From contig DAITSJ010000001.1 of assembly GCA_036843405.1 (NCBI GenBank), positions 248,001-312,000 of the forward strand: a stretch of 64,000 nucleotides of DNA, read 5' to 3'. Source of the DNA: DGNJ01 sp002388905 (GTDB taxonomy: Bacteria > Pseudomonadota > Gammaproteobacteria > Pseudomonadales > Porticoccaceae). Shown in pieces: positions 51,596 to 60,507 of this stretch. The stretch's first letter is position 1. Every line of letters begins with the position of its first letter. The notes under the pieces are model-generated. The model was not told where the DNA came from, ran no database searches, and saw only the letters and a list, made by a program, of their open reading frames with translations. Position numbers and translations under genes: made by a program.

Positions 51596-52330
51596 TCAGC
51601 CCAGGTCGCCCCACAGATACTGTAAAACACTGATGGCGCTGACAGGCGCGGTTTCCGTGCGCATGATGCGGGGACCCAGCACCAGGGCGCGAAAGCCGGT
51701 ATCCAGGGCGGCGCGAATTTCATCGCCGGCCAGCCCCCCCTCGGGGCCGATCAGCAGTGCTGCAGACTTCGGCACCGCCTCGGCGGCGATTTCCCTGAGG
51801 GAGTGTTCCGCCTGGTGGTAGAGCACCAGGCGGCAGTCCGCGTCCACGGTCAGCCAGTCCTTGAGAGGGCGCGGTGAGTGAAGCCGTGGCAGGCGATTGC
51901 GACCGCACTGCTCGCAGGCACTGATGATCACCTGCTGCCAGTGGCGCTGTTTCTTTTCCTCGCGCCTGTCCTTCAGTTTTACCTCGGTGCGTTCGGTATA
52001 GAGAGGGGTGATAGCCGTCACCCCGAGTTCCGTGGCCTTTTGCAGGACCCAGTCAAACCGGTCGCCCCGGGAAAGCCCGATACCCAGTTCGATGGGGAAG
52101 GACGATTCCCGGTCGGTGCTCACGGCATCGCCGGTGAGGACGACCACCGACTTGCGTGTTGCCGCGCGAATTACGCCGGGATACTCGCCTCCCAGGCCAT
52201 TGAACAGCACCACGGGATCGCCCGGTCGGGCCCGCAAGACCGTCACCAGGTGGCGGGCGGCATCCGCCCCCAGTTCGATTTCTTCCTGGGAGGCCAGGGG
52301 CCGGTCGGTATAAATCCGGGTCAGGCGCAA
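51596..52330 (-). CDS. rsmE: 16S rRNA (uracil-1498-N3)-methyltransferase
   Basis: A SPOUT methyltransferase of 244 residues that methylates U1498 of 16S rRNA. Segments typical of RsmE are FNGLGGEYPG in the PUA-like N-domain, LGIGLSRGDRFDWVLQKATELGV, ITPLYTERTEVKL, the knot motif LLIGPEGGL, and the C-terminal LGPRIMRTETAPVSAI. It is the last gene of the SAM-cycle operon, starting 4 bases after metF ends, so it probably shares its transcript. Confidence 0.95.
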   Translation of the reverse strand: MRLTRIYTDRPLASQEEIELGADAARHLVTVLRARPGDPVVLFNGLGGEYPGVIRAATRKSVVVLTGDAVSTDRESSFPIELGIGLSRGDRFDWVLQKATELGVTAITPLYTERTEVKLKDRREEKKQRHWQQVIISACEQCGRNRLPRLHSPRPLKDWLTVDADCRLVLYHQAEHSLREIAAEAVPKSAALLIGPEGGLAGDEIRAALDTGFRALVLGPRIMRTETAPVSAISVLQYLWGDLG

Positions 52331-52334
52331 GGTT

Positions 52335-53171
52335 TCAGCGCCCGATGCCGAGGTTGCGCAGGATGGCCAGGGTCGGTTCCGCCCGGTTCATGGTGTAAAA
52401 GTGAAAGCCCGGCGCTCCGCCTTCCAGCAGTCGCTCGCACAGGCGCGTCACTACTTCCTCGCCGAAGGCCAGCAGGCCCTCGCTGTCGTCGCCGAAGCCC
52501 GCCATGCGCTGGCGCAGCCAGCGGGGAATGTCGGCGCCGCAATTGTCGGAGAACCGCACCAGGTTCTGGAAGTTGATAATGGGCATGATGCCGGGAATGA
52601 CCGGCTTGTCGATGCCCAGCTTTTGGCACTGCTCCATGTAATAAAAGTAGGCGTCCGGGCTGTAGAAATACTGGGTCAGGGCGCAGTCGGCGCCGGCGGC
52701 GAACTTCTGCTGGAGCCAGTAGATATCGCGTTCGTAACTCTCCGCGTCGGGGTGTATCTCCGGGTAGGCCGCCACCTTGATATGGAAGTGGTCGCCGAAA
52801 TGCCGGCGCACCAGGGCCACCAGCTCGTTGGCGTTGACCAGCTTGCGGATGCCCACCCCCGAGGGCATGTCGCCGCGCAGCGCCACCAGGTGGCGGATGC
52901 CGGCGTTTTTGTAGGTGCCTATCAGGTCGAGTATTTCTTCCTCGGAGTCACCGCCGAAGGAAAGATGAGGCGCCACCGGATAACCATCCTCGTGGATCCT
53001 GAGAACGATATCCCGGGTATTGTCCCGGGTGGAGCCGCCGGCGCCGTAGGTCACCGAAAAAAAGTCCGGGTCCAGGGCCGCCAGTCGGTCACGGGCGGCA
53101 AGCAGCTTCTCCCGTCCCCTGGGGGTTTTGGGGGGGAAGAATTCGAAACTTAGCGGTAAAGTCGATGGCAT
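52335..53171 (-). CDS. metF: 5,10-methylenetetrahydrofolate reductase
   Basis: An FAD enzyme of 278 residues that makes 5-methyl-THF for methionine synthesis. LSFEFFPPKTPRGREKLL at the N-terminus, VTYGAGGS, APHLSFGG and LVALRGDMP are the family motifs, and GADCALTQYFY and GIMPI are in the C-terminal half. ATG 53171 is chosen because it matches the usual N-terminus. It lies between ahcY (154-base gap containing repeats) and rsmE. Confidence 0.95.
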   Translation of the reverse strand: MPSTLPLSFEFFPPKTPRGREKLLAARDRLAALDPDFFSVTYGAGGSTRDNTRDIVLRIHEDGYPVAPHLSFGGDSEEEILDLIGTYKNAGIRHLVALRGDMPSGVGIRKLVNANELVALVRRHFGDHFHIKVAAYPEIHPDAESYERDIYWLQQKFAAGADCALTQYFYSPDAYFYYMEQCQKLGIDKPVIPGIMPIINFQNLVRFSDNCGADIPRWLRQRMAGFGDDSEGLLAFGEEVVTRLCERLLEGGAPGFHFYTMNRAEPTLAILRNLGIGR

Positions 53172-53206
53172 TTGAGTTACTCGTCGATACGTGCCTTTAG
53201 CATAGG

Positions 53207-53289
53207 GTCTGACGTCGGACGCAGGTTCCACCAGTTAGATTGTCAGCCAAAGCCCAACGGCGTCAGACGTGCTGCGTCAGACGTCCGAC
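53207..53289. repeat. GTCTGACG-type repeat cluster between ahcY and metF
   Basis: Copies of a short degenerate unit occur here: GTCTGACGTCGGACG at 53207-53221 and CGTCAGACG…CGTCAGACGTCCGAC at 53261-53289, with about 40 bases between them. The same units flank the four-helix-bundle gene at 54723-54751 and 55190-55208. No coding frame is seen. Confidence 0.7.
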
Positions 53290-53324
53290 CACTCGCTGGA
53301 GCCTCGGCGGGTTAATTTTCCAAC

Positions 53325-54701
53325 TCAATACCGATACGTCTCCGGCTTGTACGGCCCGTCCACCGGGACATTGATATATTCGGCCTGCTCTTTGCGCAAT
53401 CGGGTGATAACTCCGTCGAAGCCGCGCACCATATGAGCCGCCACTTCCTCGTCCAGTTTCTTGGGCAGCACTTCCACCTTGATGGCGCCGGGTTTGAGGT
53501 CGTTCTCAAGATCGGCGAAACGGCGCTCGAACAGGTACATCTGGGCCAATACCTGGTTGGCGAAGGAGCCGTCCATGACCCGGGACGGGTGGCCGGTGGC
53601 GTTGCCCAGGTTGACCAGGCGGCCTTCGGAAAGCAGGATCAGGTGGTCGCGGCTGGCCTTGTCCCGGAAGATCATGTGCACCTGGGGTTTGACTTCCTCC
53701 CACTCCCAGTTTTCGCGCATGTAGGCGGTGTCAATCTCGTTGTCGAAGTGGCCGATGTTGGACACCACGCAACCGCTTTTCAGGGCGGCAAGCATATCGG
53801 CGTCGCAGACATTGAAGTTGCCGGTGGCGGTGACCACCAGGTCGGTTTCTCCCAGCAGCCGCTTGTTCACACCCCTGGCCGGATCGCCGTCCACGTAGGG
53901 GGACGCCACTTCGAAACCGTCCATGCAGGCCTGCATGGCACAGATGGGGTCGGCTTCGGCGATACGCACGATCATGCCTTCCTGGCGCAGGGACTGGGCG
54001 GACCCCTTGCCCACGTCGCCGTAGCCGATCACCAGCGCACGCTTGCCGGACAGCAGGTGGTCGGTGGCACGCTTGACGGCATCGCTCAGCGAATGCCGGC
54101 ACCCGTACTTGTTGTCGTTCTTGGACTTGGTCACCGAGTCGTTGACGTTGACCGCGGGCACTTTCAGGGTGCCCCTGGCGAGCATCTCCTGGAGGCGGTG
54201 GACGCCCGTGGTGGTTTCCTCGGTGATGCCGTGTACGCCGTCGAGTATCTGCGGGTATTTCTCATGGAGCATCAGGGTAAGGTCGCCGCCGTCGTCCAAC
54301 ACCATGTTGGCATCCCAGGGCTGGCCGTCCTTGAGAATGGTCTGTTCGATGCACCACTCGTACTCTTCCTCGGTCTCGCCTTTCCAGGCGAACACCGGCA
54401 CCCCGCTGGCGGCGATGGCCGCGGCCGCGTGGTCCTGGGTGGAGAAGATATTGCAGGAGGACCAGCGCACCTCGGCCCCCAGGGCCACCAGGGTCTCGAT
54501 GAGCACGGCGGTCTGGATGGTCATGTGGATGCAGCCGAGAATCTTCGCGCCCTTGAGGGGCTGATCGGCGCGGTACTGCTCGCGCAGGGCAATGAGCGCG
54601 GGCATCTCGCTCTCGGCGATCTGGATTTCCCGGCGACCCCAGTCGGCCAGGGTGATGTCGGCAACTTTAAAATCGCCAGTGGGCTCGATGTTAATATTCA
54701 T
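53325..54701 (-). CDS. ahcY: Adenosylhomocysteinase
   Basis: An NAD enzyme of 458 residues that hydrolyses S-adenosylhomocysteine to homocysteine and adenosine. The NAD motif is VIGYGDVGKGSAQ; LGCIHMTIQTAVLIETL and SVTKSKNDNKYGCRHSL (with the catalytic Lys and Asp) are conserved, and the C-terminus is PVDGPYKPETYRY. No SAH riboswitch-like structure is apparent upstream. The regulator SahR, encoded at the head of the operon, is the likely control. It follows the four-helix-bundle gene. Confidence 0.96.
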   Translation of the reverse strand: MNINIEPTGDFKVADITLADWGRREIQIAESEMPALIALREQYRADQPLKGAKILGCIHMTIQTAVLIETLVALGAEVRWSSCNIFSTQDHAAAAIAASGVPVFAWKGETEEEYEWCIEQTILKDGQPWDANMVLDDGGDLTLMLHEKYPQILDGVHGITEETTTGVHRLQEMLARGTLKVPAVNVNDSVTKSKNDNKYGCRHSLSDAVKRATDHLLSGKRALVIGYGDVGKGSAQSLRQEGMIVRIAEADPICAMQACMDGFEVASPYVDGDPARGVNKRLLGETDLVVTATGNFNVCDADMLAALKSGCVVSNIGHFDNEIDTAYMRENWEWEEVKPQVHMIFRDKASRDHLILLSEGRLVNLGNATGHPSRVMDGSFANQVLAQMYLFERRFADLENDLKPGAIKVEVLPKKLDEEVAAHMVRGFDGVITRLRKEQAEYINVPVDGPYKPETYRY

Positions 54702-54722
54702 AGTCTGACTCCGTTGTGTGAG

Positions 54723-54751
54723 GTCTGACGCCGGACGTCTGACGCTGGACG
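54723..54751. repeat. GTCTGACG-type repeat downstream of the four-helix-bundle gene
   Basis: Two units in tandem, GTCTGACGCCGGACG and GTCTGACGCTGGACG, sit between the four-helix-bundle gene and ahcY. They match the units at 53207 and 55190. Confidence 0.7.
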
Positions 54752-54801
54752 CAAAAGCGCGTGACGTTTCAGAGCCGGCTTCGACCAGAGTGCCAGAGCA
54801 C

Positions 54802-55158
54802 TCAGGGTTTCAATTTCTGTAACAGGTTATTGAGCATCGCGAAAAGATGTTCGACTTGCTCGCGCAATGACTCGGTGTTTCCAATCAGCTTGAGTCGACA
54901 AGCGATATCGATCTGCGTTTCCAGTTCAAACAGGGAGCCCCGGGCAATCTGCAGAAAACGACTAAACTCCTTGTCGGTTCCGCGTCCGGCGCCCTCCGCG
55001 ATATTCGATGGCAGGCTGACGGCAGCTCTTCGCATTTGGGCCATCAATCCAAACTTCTCCGTCTCGGGAAAATCCGCTGTCGCCCGATAAACCTCGGTAA
55101 CCAGTTGCATTGCCTTCTGCCATACCATCAATTGCCGGTAGCGTCGGTTAAATTCCAT
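54802..55158 (-). CDS. Four-helix-bundle protein (S23/Avd-like family)
   Basis: A protein of 118 residues. LMVWQKAMQLVTEVYRAT, FPETEKFGLMAQMRRAAVSL, the nearly invariant PSNIAEGAGR and SRFLQIARGSLFELETQIDI define the four-helix-bundle family also found in rRNA intervening sequences and as Avd in diversity-generating retroelements. No reverse transcriptase gene is present here. It sits inside the SAM-cycle operon, flanked on both sides by GTCTGACG-type repeats, as if it arrived as a mobile cassette. Its cellular role is unknown. Confidence 0.9.
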   Translation of the reverse strand: MEFNRRYRQLMVWQKAMQLVTEVYRATADFPETEKFGLMAQMRRAAVSLPSNIAEGAGRGTDKEFSRFLQIARGSLFELETQIDIACRLKLIGNTESLREQVEHLFAMLNNLLQKLKP

Positions 55159-55189
55159 GCGCCCTCCCTGGCACCCGCTCTTGCGTTAA

Positions 55190-55208
55190 ACGTCCGACGT
55201 CCGACGGC
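55190..55208. repeat. GTCTGACG-type repeat upstream of the four-helix-bundle gene
   Basis: ACGTCCGACGTCCGACGGC, a copy of the unit in its complementary orientation, lies between metK and the four-helix-bundle gene, 2 bases before the metK stop. It forms the left border of the putative inserted cassette. Confidence 0.65.
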
Positions 55209-55210
55209 GC

Positions 55211-56365
<1,155 letters not shown>

Positions 56366-56387
56366 AACAAAGGGTCTCGTCTCATTA

Positions 56388-57359
56388 TTAAGGTTGGTTC
56401 GAAAATTGGTGAATCTGTACCCGGAAGCCGTTTTTCAGGGCCAGGAATTCGCTTTCCCAATGGCGCAGACCGGCGTCCTGGGCCCAGCGAATCAGTTCTT
56501 CCGGGGCAAACCCCAGCCACAGGTCGCCACAGGCGCTTCGCGCCCAGTCCTGGTCGTGTTCGCACAACTCGGTGATCACCAGTACGCCAGCCGGCTTCAG
56601 GACCCGCGCCAGATCGGCTACCACGGCGGCCGGCGCCGGGGTGTGGTGAAGCACCATATTCAGGGTGACGACGTCGGCGCGCAGGCCCCTGGCCACGGCC
56701 GCGCCGGTGTCGCCCAAAACAAAATCCACAGCGGTCAGTTCGCGGCCGCGGGCAAATTCCCGGGAACGTTCCAGCATGGCCTCGGAATTGTCCAGTGCCG
56801 TGACCCTGGCAAAGCGACGGTGCAGGTCGGGCAACAGCTCCCCTTCCCCGGGCCCCACCTCCAGAGCGGCTTTTTCGCCGCGCCCGGGAAGACGGTCGAG
56901 CATGGCCACCACGGCCTCGCCGTACTGGGGATAGCTGGCGATCAGGTCCTGCTGCTCGCGGAACTTGTCGGCATTCTGCCTGAAAAACTCCCGGGAACAG
57001 CGGGCCCGTTCCTGCTCCACCCGGCCGATTCTGGCGAGCACGTCGTCGGCCAGGGGAATCCTGTCGGCGGCGGCGAAAATTTCCCCGCGCATGGCATCGA
57101 ACCCGGAATCGGCGGTACTGCGCCGGTAAAAAAGATGCGTGCCCTCGCGGCGGGAAGTCACCAGTTCCGCGCCCGCCAGTCGCTTCAGGTGGTGACTCAT
57201 GGCGTTCTGGCGCATATTGAAGATTTCGCTCAGTTCCAGGGCGCCGAAGGCGTTATTGCTCAGTACCCGGAGGATCTGCAGGCGCAGGGGGTCGCCGGCC
57301 GCCTTGAGCATGGTGGCAACCTGGTCCGCCGATGGTATGTCCGGAGCGCGAGTCGTCAT
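56388..57359 (-). CDS. sahR: SahR-type ArsR regulator fused to a SAM methyltransferase-like domain
   Basis: A protein of 323 residues. The N-terminal ArsR winged helix (about 10-95) contains ALELSEIFNMRQNAMSHHLK; the C-terminal half is a class I methyltransferase fold with LEVGPGEGELLPDL near 154, TALDNSEAML and LNMVLHHTPAP. This fusion matches SahR, which senses S-adenosylhomocysteine through the methyltransferase domain and represses SAM-cycle genes; the evidence for that comes from other proteobacteria. It heads the operon sahR-metK-4HB-ahcY-metF-rsmE. The start at 57359 is preferred to 57377 because the operator palindrome ends at 57378. Confidence 0.88.
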   Translation of the reverse strand: MTTRAPDIPSADQVATMLKAAGDPLRLQILRVLSNNAFGALELSEIFNMRQNAMSHHLKRLAGAELVTSRREGTHLFYRRSTADSGFDAMRGEIFAAADRIPLADDVLARIGRVEQERARCSREFFRQNADKFREQQDLIASYPQYGEAVVAMLDRLPGRGEKAALEVGPGEGELLPDLHRRFARVTALDNSEAMLERSREFARGRELTAVDFVLGDTGAAVARGLRADVVTLNMVLHHTPAPAAVVADLARVLKPAGVLVITELCEHDQDWARSACGDLWLGFAPEELIRWAQDAGLRHWESEFLALKNGFRVQIHQFSNQP

Positions 57360-57377
57360 GGCCACCGATCCTAGCAC

Positions 57378-57421
57378 GCCCGCCCGCCTATATCAAAATA
57401 TATTGATATAGGCGGGCGGGC
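57378..57421. promoter_or_regulatory. SahR operator candidate: 19-bp-arm palindrome
   Basis: Perfect complementary arms lie at 57378-57396 and 57403-57421, separated by AATATA. The centre reads TATATCAA-AATATA-TTGATATA, the AT-rich core typical of ArsR-family operators, with GC-rich outer arms. It lies 19 bases upstream of the chosen sahR start and 80 bases upstream of the divergent transporter gene. As a 44-base hairpin it could also be a transcription signal, but no T-run follows. Confidence 0.75.
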
Positions 57422-57500
57422 CTTCACCCGCTTAGCCCGGCGGCGAGCCGGTGGTAAAGTGGCCCCGGAACAATAACACCGGCAGGGAGAGACAACGGAC

Positions 57501-58832
57501 ATGAACAAGAACCTGGCTGTGGCGGCCGTCATTGTCGGCGGCCTGGTCGGTATTCCCGCGCTTGTGGAGGCGGCGACCGCGATCGAGTCGGCACTGATGC
57601 TGCTCTGGGTGGTGGCCGTCCTGTGGCTGACGGAAACATTCCACATTACGGTCACCGCCCTGCTGATCCCGGTGCTCGCGGTGGCCCTGGGTCTGCTGGA
57701 TATGACAGCGGCGCTGGAGAACTTCGCCCACCCGGTTATCTTCCTGTTCCTGGGCGGCTTTGCCCTCGCGGCCGCCATGCATGTCCAGGGCCTGGACAAA
57801 TGGCTTGCCGCCGGGGTCCTCCGGCTGACCCGGGGCCGGCTCTGCGCCGGCGTCGTCCTGCTGGCGGCGGCCACCGGCCTGTTATCCATGTGGATCAGCA
57901 ACACCGCCATCACCGCCGTGATGCTGCCCCTGATTCTGGGCCTGCTCGGCCAGCGGGATGATCTGGAGCCCCGTACCCAGGCGTTCAGTGTCCTGGCCAT
58001 CGCCTATTCCGCCAACATCGGCGGTATCGGTACCATTATCGGCAGCCCGCCCAATGCCATCGTCGCGGCCCAGCTGGGCCTTTCGTTCACCGACTGGCTC
58101 GCCGTCGGGCTGCCCGTTGCCCTGGCGCTCTGGCCGGTGATGATTTTCCTGTTGTTCGCCATCCTGCGACCCGACTTCCGGGACAATCGCGTCGATGTCG
58201 AGCATCAGGCCTTCGACTGGACACCCCACCGGACGATCCTCATCGGCATTTTTCTGCTGGCCGCCGCGGGCTGGCTGTTCGGCGAACCCCTGGCACGACT
58301 GCTGGGTATCCAGGGAAGCATGGATACCTGGGTTGCCCTGGTGGTGATCCTGTTGCTCGCCGTCGCCCGGGTGGCCACCTGGAAGCAGATCGAACATTCA
58401 GCGGACTGGGGCGTCCTGCTGTTGTTTGGTGGCGGCCTGACCCTGAGCGCGGTGCTCCAGGCCAGCGGTGCCAGCACTTTCCTGGGTGCCGGACTCGCCG
58501 AACTGATCGGGGGCTGGCCGGGGTTACTGGTGCTCCTGGTGCTGGTGGCGTTCGTGGTCTTCCTCACGGAGGTCACCAGCAACACCGCCACCACGGCCCT
58601 TTTGGTGCCGGTTTTCGCTGCCCTGCCCCTGGGTTTCATGGCACCGGGCGCGGCGGCAATGGCTATCGGTATTTCCGCATCCTGTGCCTTCATGTTGCCG
58701 GTGGCGACACCGCCCAATGCCCTGGTCCACGGCACCGGCCGGGTTACCCAGAACACCATGATAAAAACGGGGTTACGGTTGAACCTGGTTGCCGTTATCC
58801 TGCTCACCGTTATATTGAATCTGTTGCTGTGA
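57501..58832 (+). CDS. SLC13/DASS-family anion symporter
   Basis: An integral membrane protein of 443 residues with about 10-12 helices. The family's two SNT motifs are present: LSMWISNTAITAVMLP near residues 128-143 and TEVTSNTATTALLVP near 353-367. A GGIGTIIGSPPNAIV loop and PVATPPNALVHGTGR, both of the re-entrant-loop type, are also seen. The family carries dicarboxylates, citrate or sulfate with Na+. It shares the SahR operator region with the divergent SAM-cycle operon, so control by SahR, and transport of a related compound, is possible but unproven. Confidence 0.85.
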   Translation: MNKNLAVAAVIVGGLVGIPALVEAATAIESALMLLWVVAVLWLTETFHITVTALLIPVLAVALGLLDMTAALENFAHPVIFLFLGGFALAAAMHVQGLDKWLAAGVLRLTRGRLCAGVVLLAAATGLLSMWISNTAITAVMLPLILGLLGQRDDLEPRTQAFSVLAIAYSANIGGIGTIIGSPPNAIVAAQLGLSFTDWLAVGLPVALALWPVMIFLLFAILRPDFRDNRVDVEHQAFDWTPHRTILIGIFLLAAAGWLFGEPLARLLGIQGSMDTWVALVVILLLAVARVATWKQIEHSADWGVLLLFGGGLTLSAVLQASGASTFLGAGLAELIGGWPGLLVLLVLVAFVVFLTEVTSNTATTALLVPVFAALPLGFMAPGAAAMAIGISASCAFMLPVATPPNALVHGTGRVTQNTMIKTGLRLNLVAVILLTVILNLLL

Positions 58833-58856
58833 ACCCCCGTTGTCCTGTCCCGGAAA

Positions 58857-60419
58857 GTGCCTATGGCTGCCCTTATGAAAACCTGGCCGGTCCTGCTTCT
58901 CTCCCTGGTCGTCCCTGGCCCCGCTGCGGCGGCTCCGGCGGACCAGAGCCCCGGGTTCTGGCGGGACCAGGGGGAAAAGGCGTTGCGTTCAGCGCTGGCG
59001 CGGCAGCCGATCACGGGCCGGGCCAGGAATGTGATCCTCTTTGTCGGTGACGGCAACGGTGTCACCACAGTCACCGCCACGCGCATTTTCGATGGCCAGT
59101 CCCGGGGCGGGCGCGGCGAGGAAAACCGGCTCGCCTACGAGGATTTCCCCTATCTGGCCCTGGCAAAAACCTACAACACCAACCAGCAGACCCCGGATTC
59201 CGCCGGCACCATGACCGCCATCATGACCGGCGTGAAAACCCGGGCCGGCGTGATTTCCATGGGACCGGCCGCGCGCCGGGCCGATTGTGCAGGAAGCCGG
59301 GGCCGGGAGCTGCCCACTTTGCTGGAGACCGCCGAACAGCGCGGCATGAACACGGCCATCGTCACCAATACCCGGGTCACCCACGCCACCCCGGCGGCCA
59401 CCTATGCCCATACCCCGGAGCGGGACTGGGAGGACGACAGCCTGATGCCGGCAGATGCCCGCAAGCATTGTGCCGATATTGCCCGACAGCTGGTGGAATT
59501 CGGGCACGGCGACGGCATCGACCTGGTGCTGGGCGGCGGGCGCCGGCACTTTCTTCCCGTTGGCGAGCCGGATCCCGAATACCCCCGGCGCACCGGCAGG
59601 CGGCGGGATGGCCGCAATCTGGTGGCCGAATGGCAGAGCCGTTATCCCGAGGGCCGCTTTATCTGGAACCGGGAACAGTTCAAGACCCTGGATCCCGCGG
59701 CTCCGGGGCCCGTGCTTGGGCTGTTTTCGCCCTCGCACATGGCTTTCGAGGCGGACCGGGAGCAGGCGGGCGCCGCCGAGCCCTCCCTGTCGGCCATGGT
59801 GGGCGGTGCCCTTGACCTGCTGGCGGCCCGTGACCGGGGCTATTTCCTGATGGTGGAAGGCGGGCGCATCGACCACGCCCACCACTATGGCAACGCCCAC
59901 CGGGCCCTTGTGGAGGGGCAGGAATTCTCCCGGGCGGTGCAGGTCGCCCTGGACAGGGTCGACCTGCGCGAAACGCTGGTGATCGTCACCGCCGATCACA
60001 GCCATGTCTTCACCATGGCGGGCTACCCGACCCGGGGCAACGCCATCCTCGGCAAGGTGGTGGGCAATGACGAACACGGCGAGCCCCGGCGGCAGCCGAC
60101 CCTGGCGGACGACGGCCTGCCCTTTACCACCCTGGGCTACGCCAACGGCTACGGGTTCGGCCACGGGGACGATATCCACCAGCGCCTGCGCCGGGGCGGG
60201 AGCACCGGGCGGCGGGATTTGTCCGGCATCGATGTCACCGACAAGAATTTCTATCAGGAGGCCCTGGTGCCCCTGCGCCGCGGCGAGCGCGCCGAAACCC
60301 ACGGTGGCGAGGATGTGGCAGTCTACGCCGCCGGGCCCTGGGCCCATCTGGTCCACGGTGTCCGGGAGCAGAACTACCTCTATTACGTGATCAGGCACGC
60401 CCTGGATCCGGCGCCCTGA
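58857..60419 (+). CDS. Alkaline phosphatase (PhoA family)
   Basis: An exported protein of 520 residues; the signal peptide is LLLSLVVPGPAAAAPA. FVGDGNG near residue 61 and the nucleophile Ser in TPDSAGTMTAIMTGVKT near 115 define the PhoA/alkaline phosphatase family, and the metal ligands are in VEGGRIDHAHH (near 336) and TADHSHVF (near 378). HGGEDVAVYA carries the last His. It may be more of the calcium-rich-environment type with a long insert (about 190-270). It starts 24 bases after the transporter gene, so co-transcription is possible; ATG 58863 and 58875 are alternative starts. Confidence 0.92.
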   Translation: MPMAALMKTWPVLLLSLVVPGPAAAAPADQSPGFWRDQGEKALRSALARQPITGRARNVILFVGDGNGVTTVTATRIFDGQSRGGRGEENRLAYEDFPYLALAKTYNTNQQTPDSAGTMTAIMTGVKTRAGVISMGPAARRADCAGSRGRELPTLLETAEQRGMNTAIVTNTRVTHATPAATYAHTPERDWEDDSLMPADARKHCADIARQLVEFGHGDGIDLVLGGGRRHFLPVGEPDPEYPRRTGRRRDGRNLVAEWQSRYPEGRFIWNREQFKTLDPAAPGPVLGLFSPSHMAFEADREQAGAAEPSLSAMVGGALDLLAARDRGYFLMVEGGRIDHAHHYGNAHRALVEGQEFSRAVQVALDRVDLRETLVIVTADHSHVFTMAGYPTRGNAILGKVVGNDEHGEPRRQPTLADDGLPFTTLGYANGYGFGHGDDIHQRLRRGGSTGRRDLSGIDVTDKNFYQEALVPLRRGERAETHGGEDVAVYAAGPWAHLVHGVREQNYLYYVIRHALDPAP

Positions 60420-60507
60420 GCCCCTTTCCGCCCCCTGGCTATTTACTGATCAGGGCGAGTGCGGGAAAATGGCGCCCTTTTCCCCACAGCTCAGGAGAGT
60501 CTGCCCC

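Noticed and set aside
54702..54800. SAH riboswitch upstream of ahcY
   Set aside because: I do not see the conserved core, and the sahR regulator at the operon head explains regulation better; the visible structure is the GTCTGACG repeat.
54802..55158. Diversity-generating retroelement (Avd-like gene)
   Set aside because: No reverse transcriptase, template repeat or variable repeat is found around the gene.
57378..57421. Rho-independent terminator
   Set aside because: The hairpin has no trailing T-run and lies in a divergent promoter region, so an operator is the better reading.
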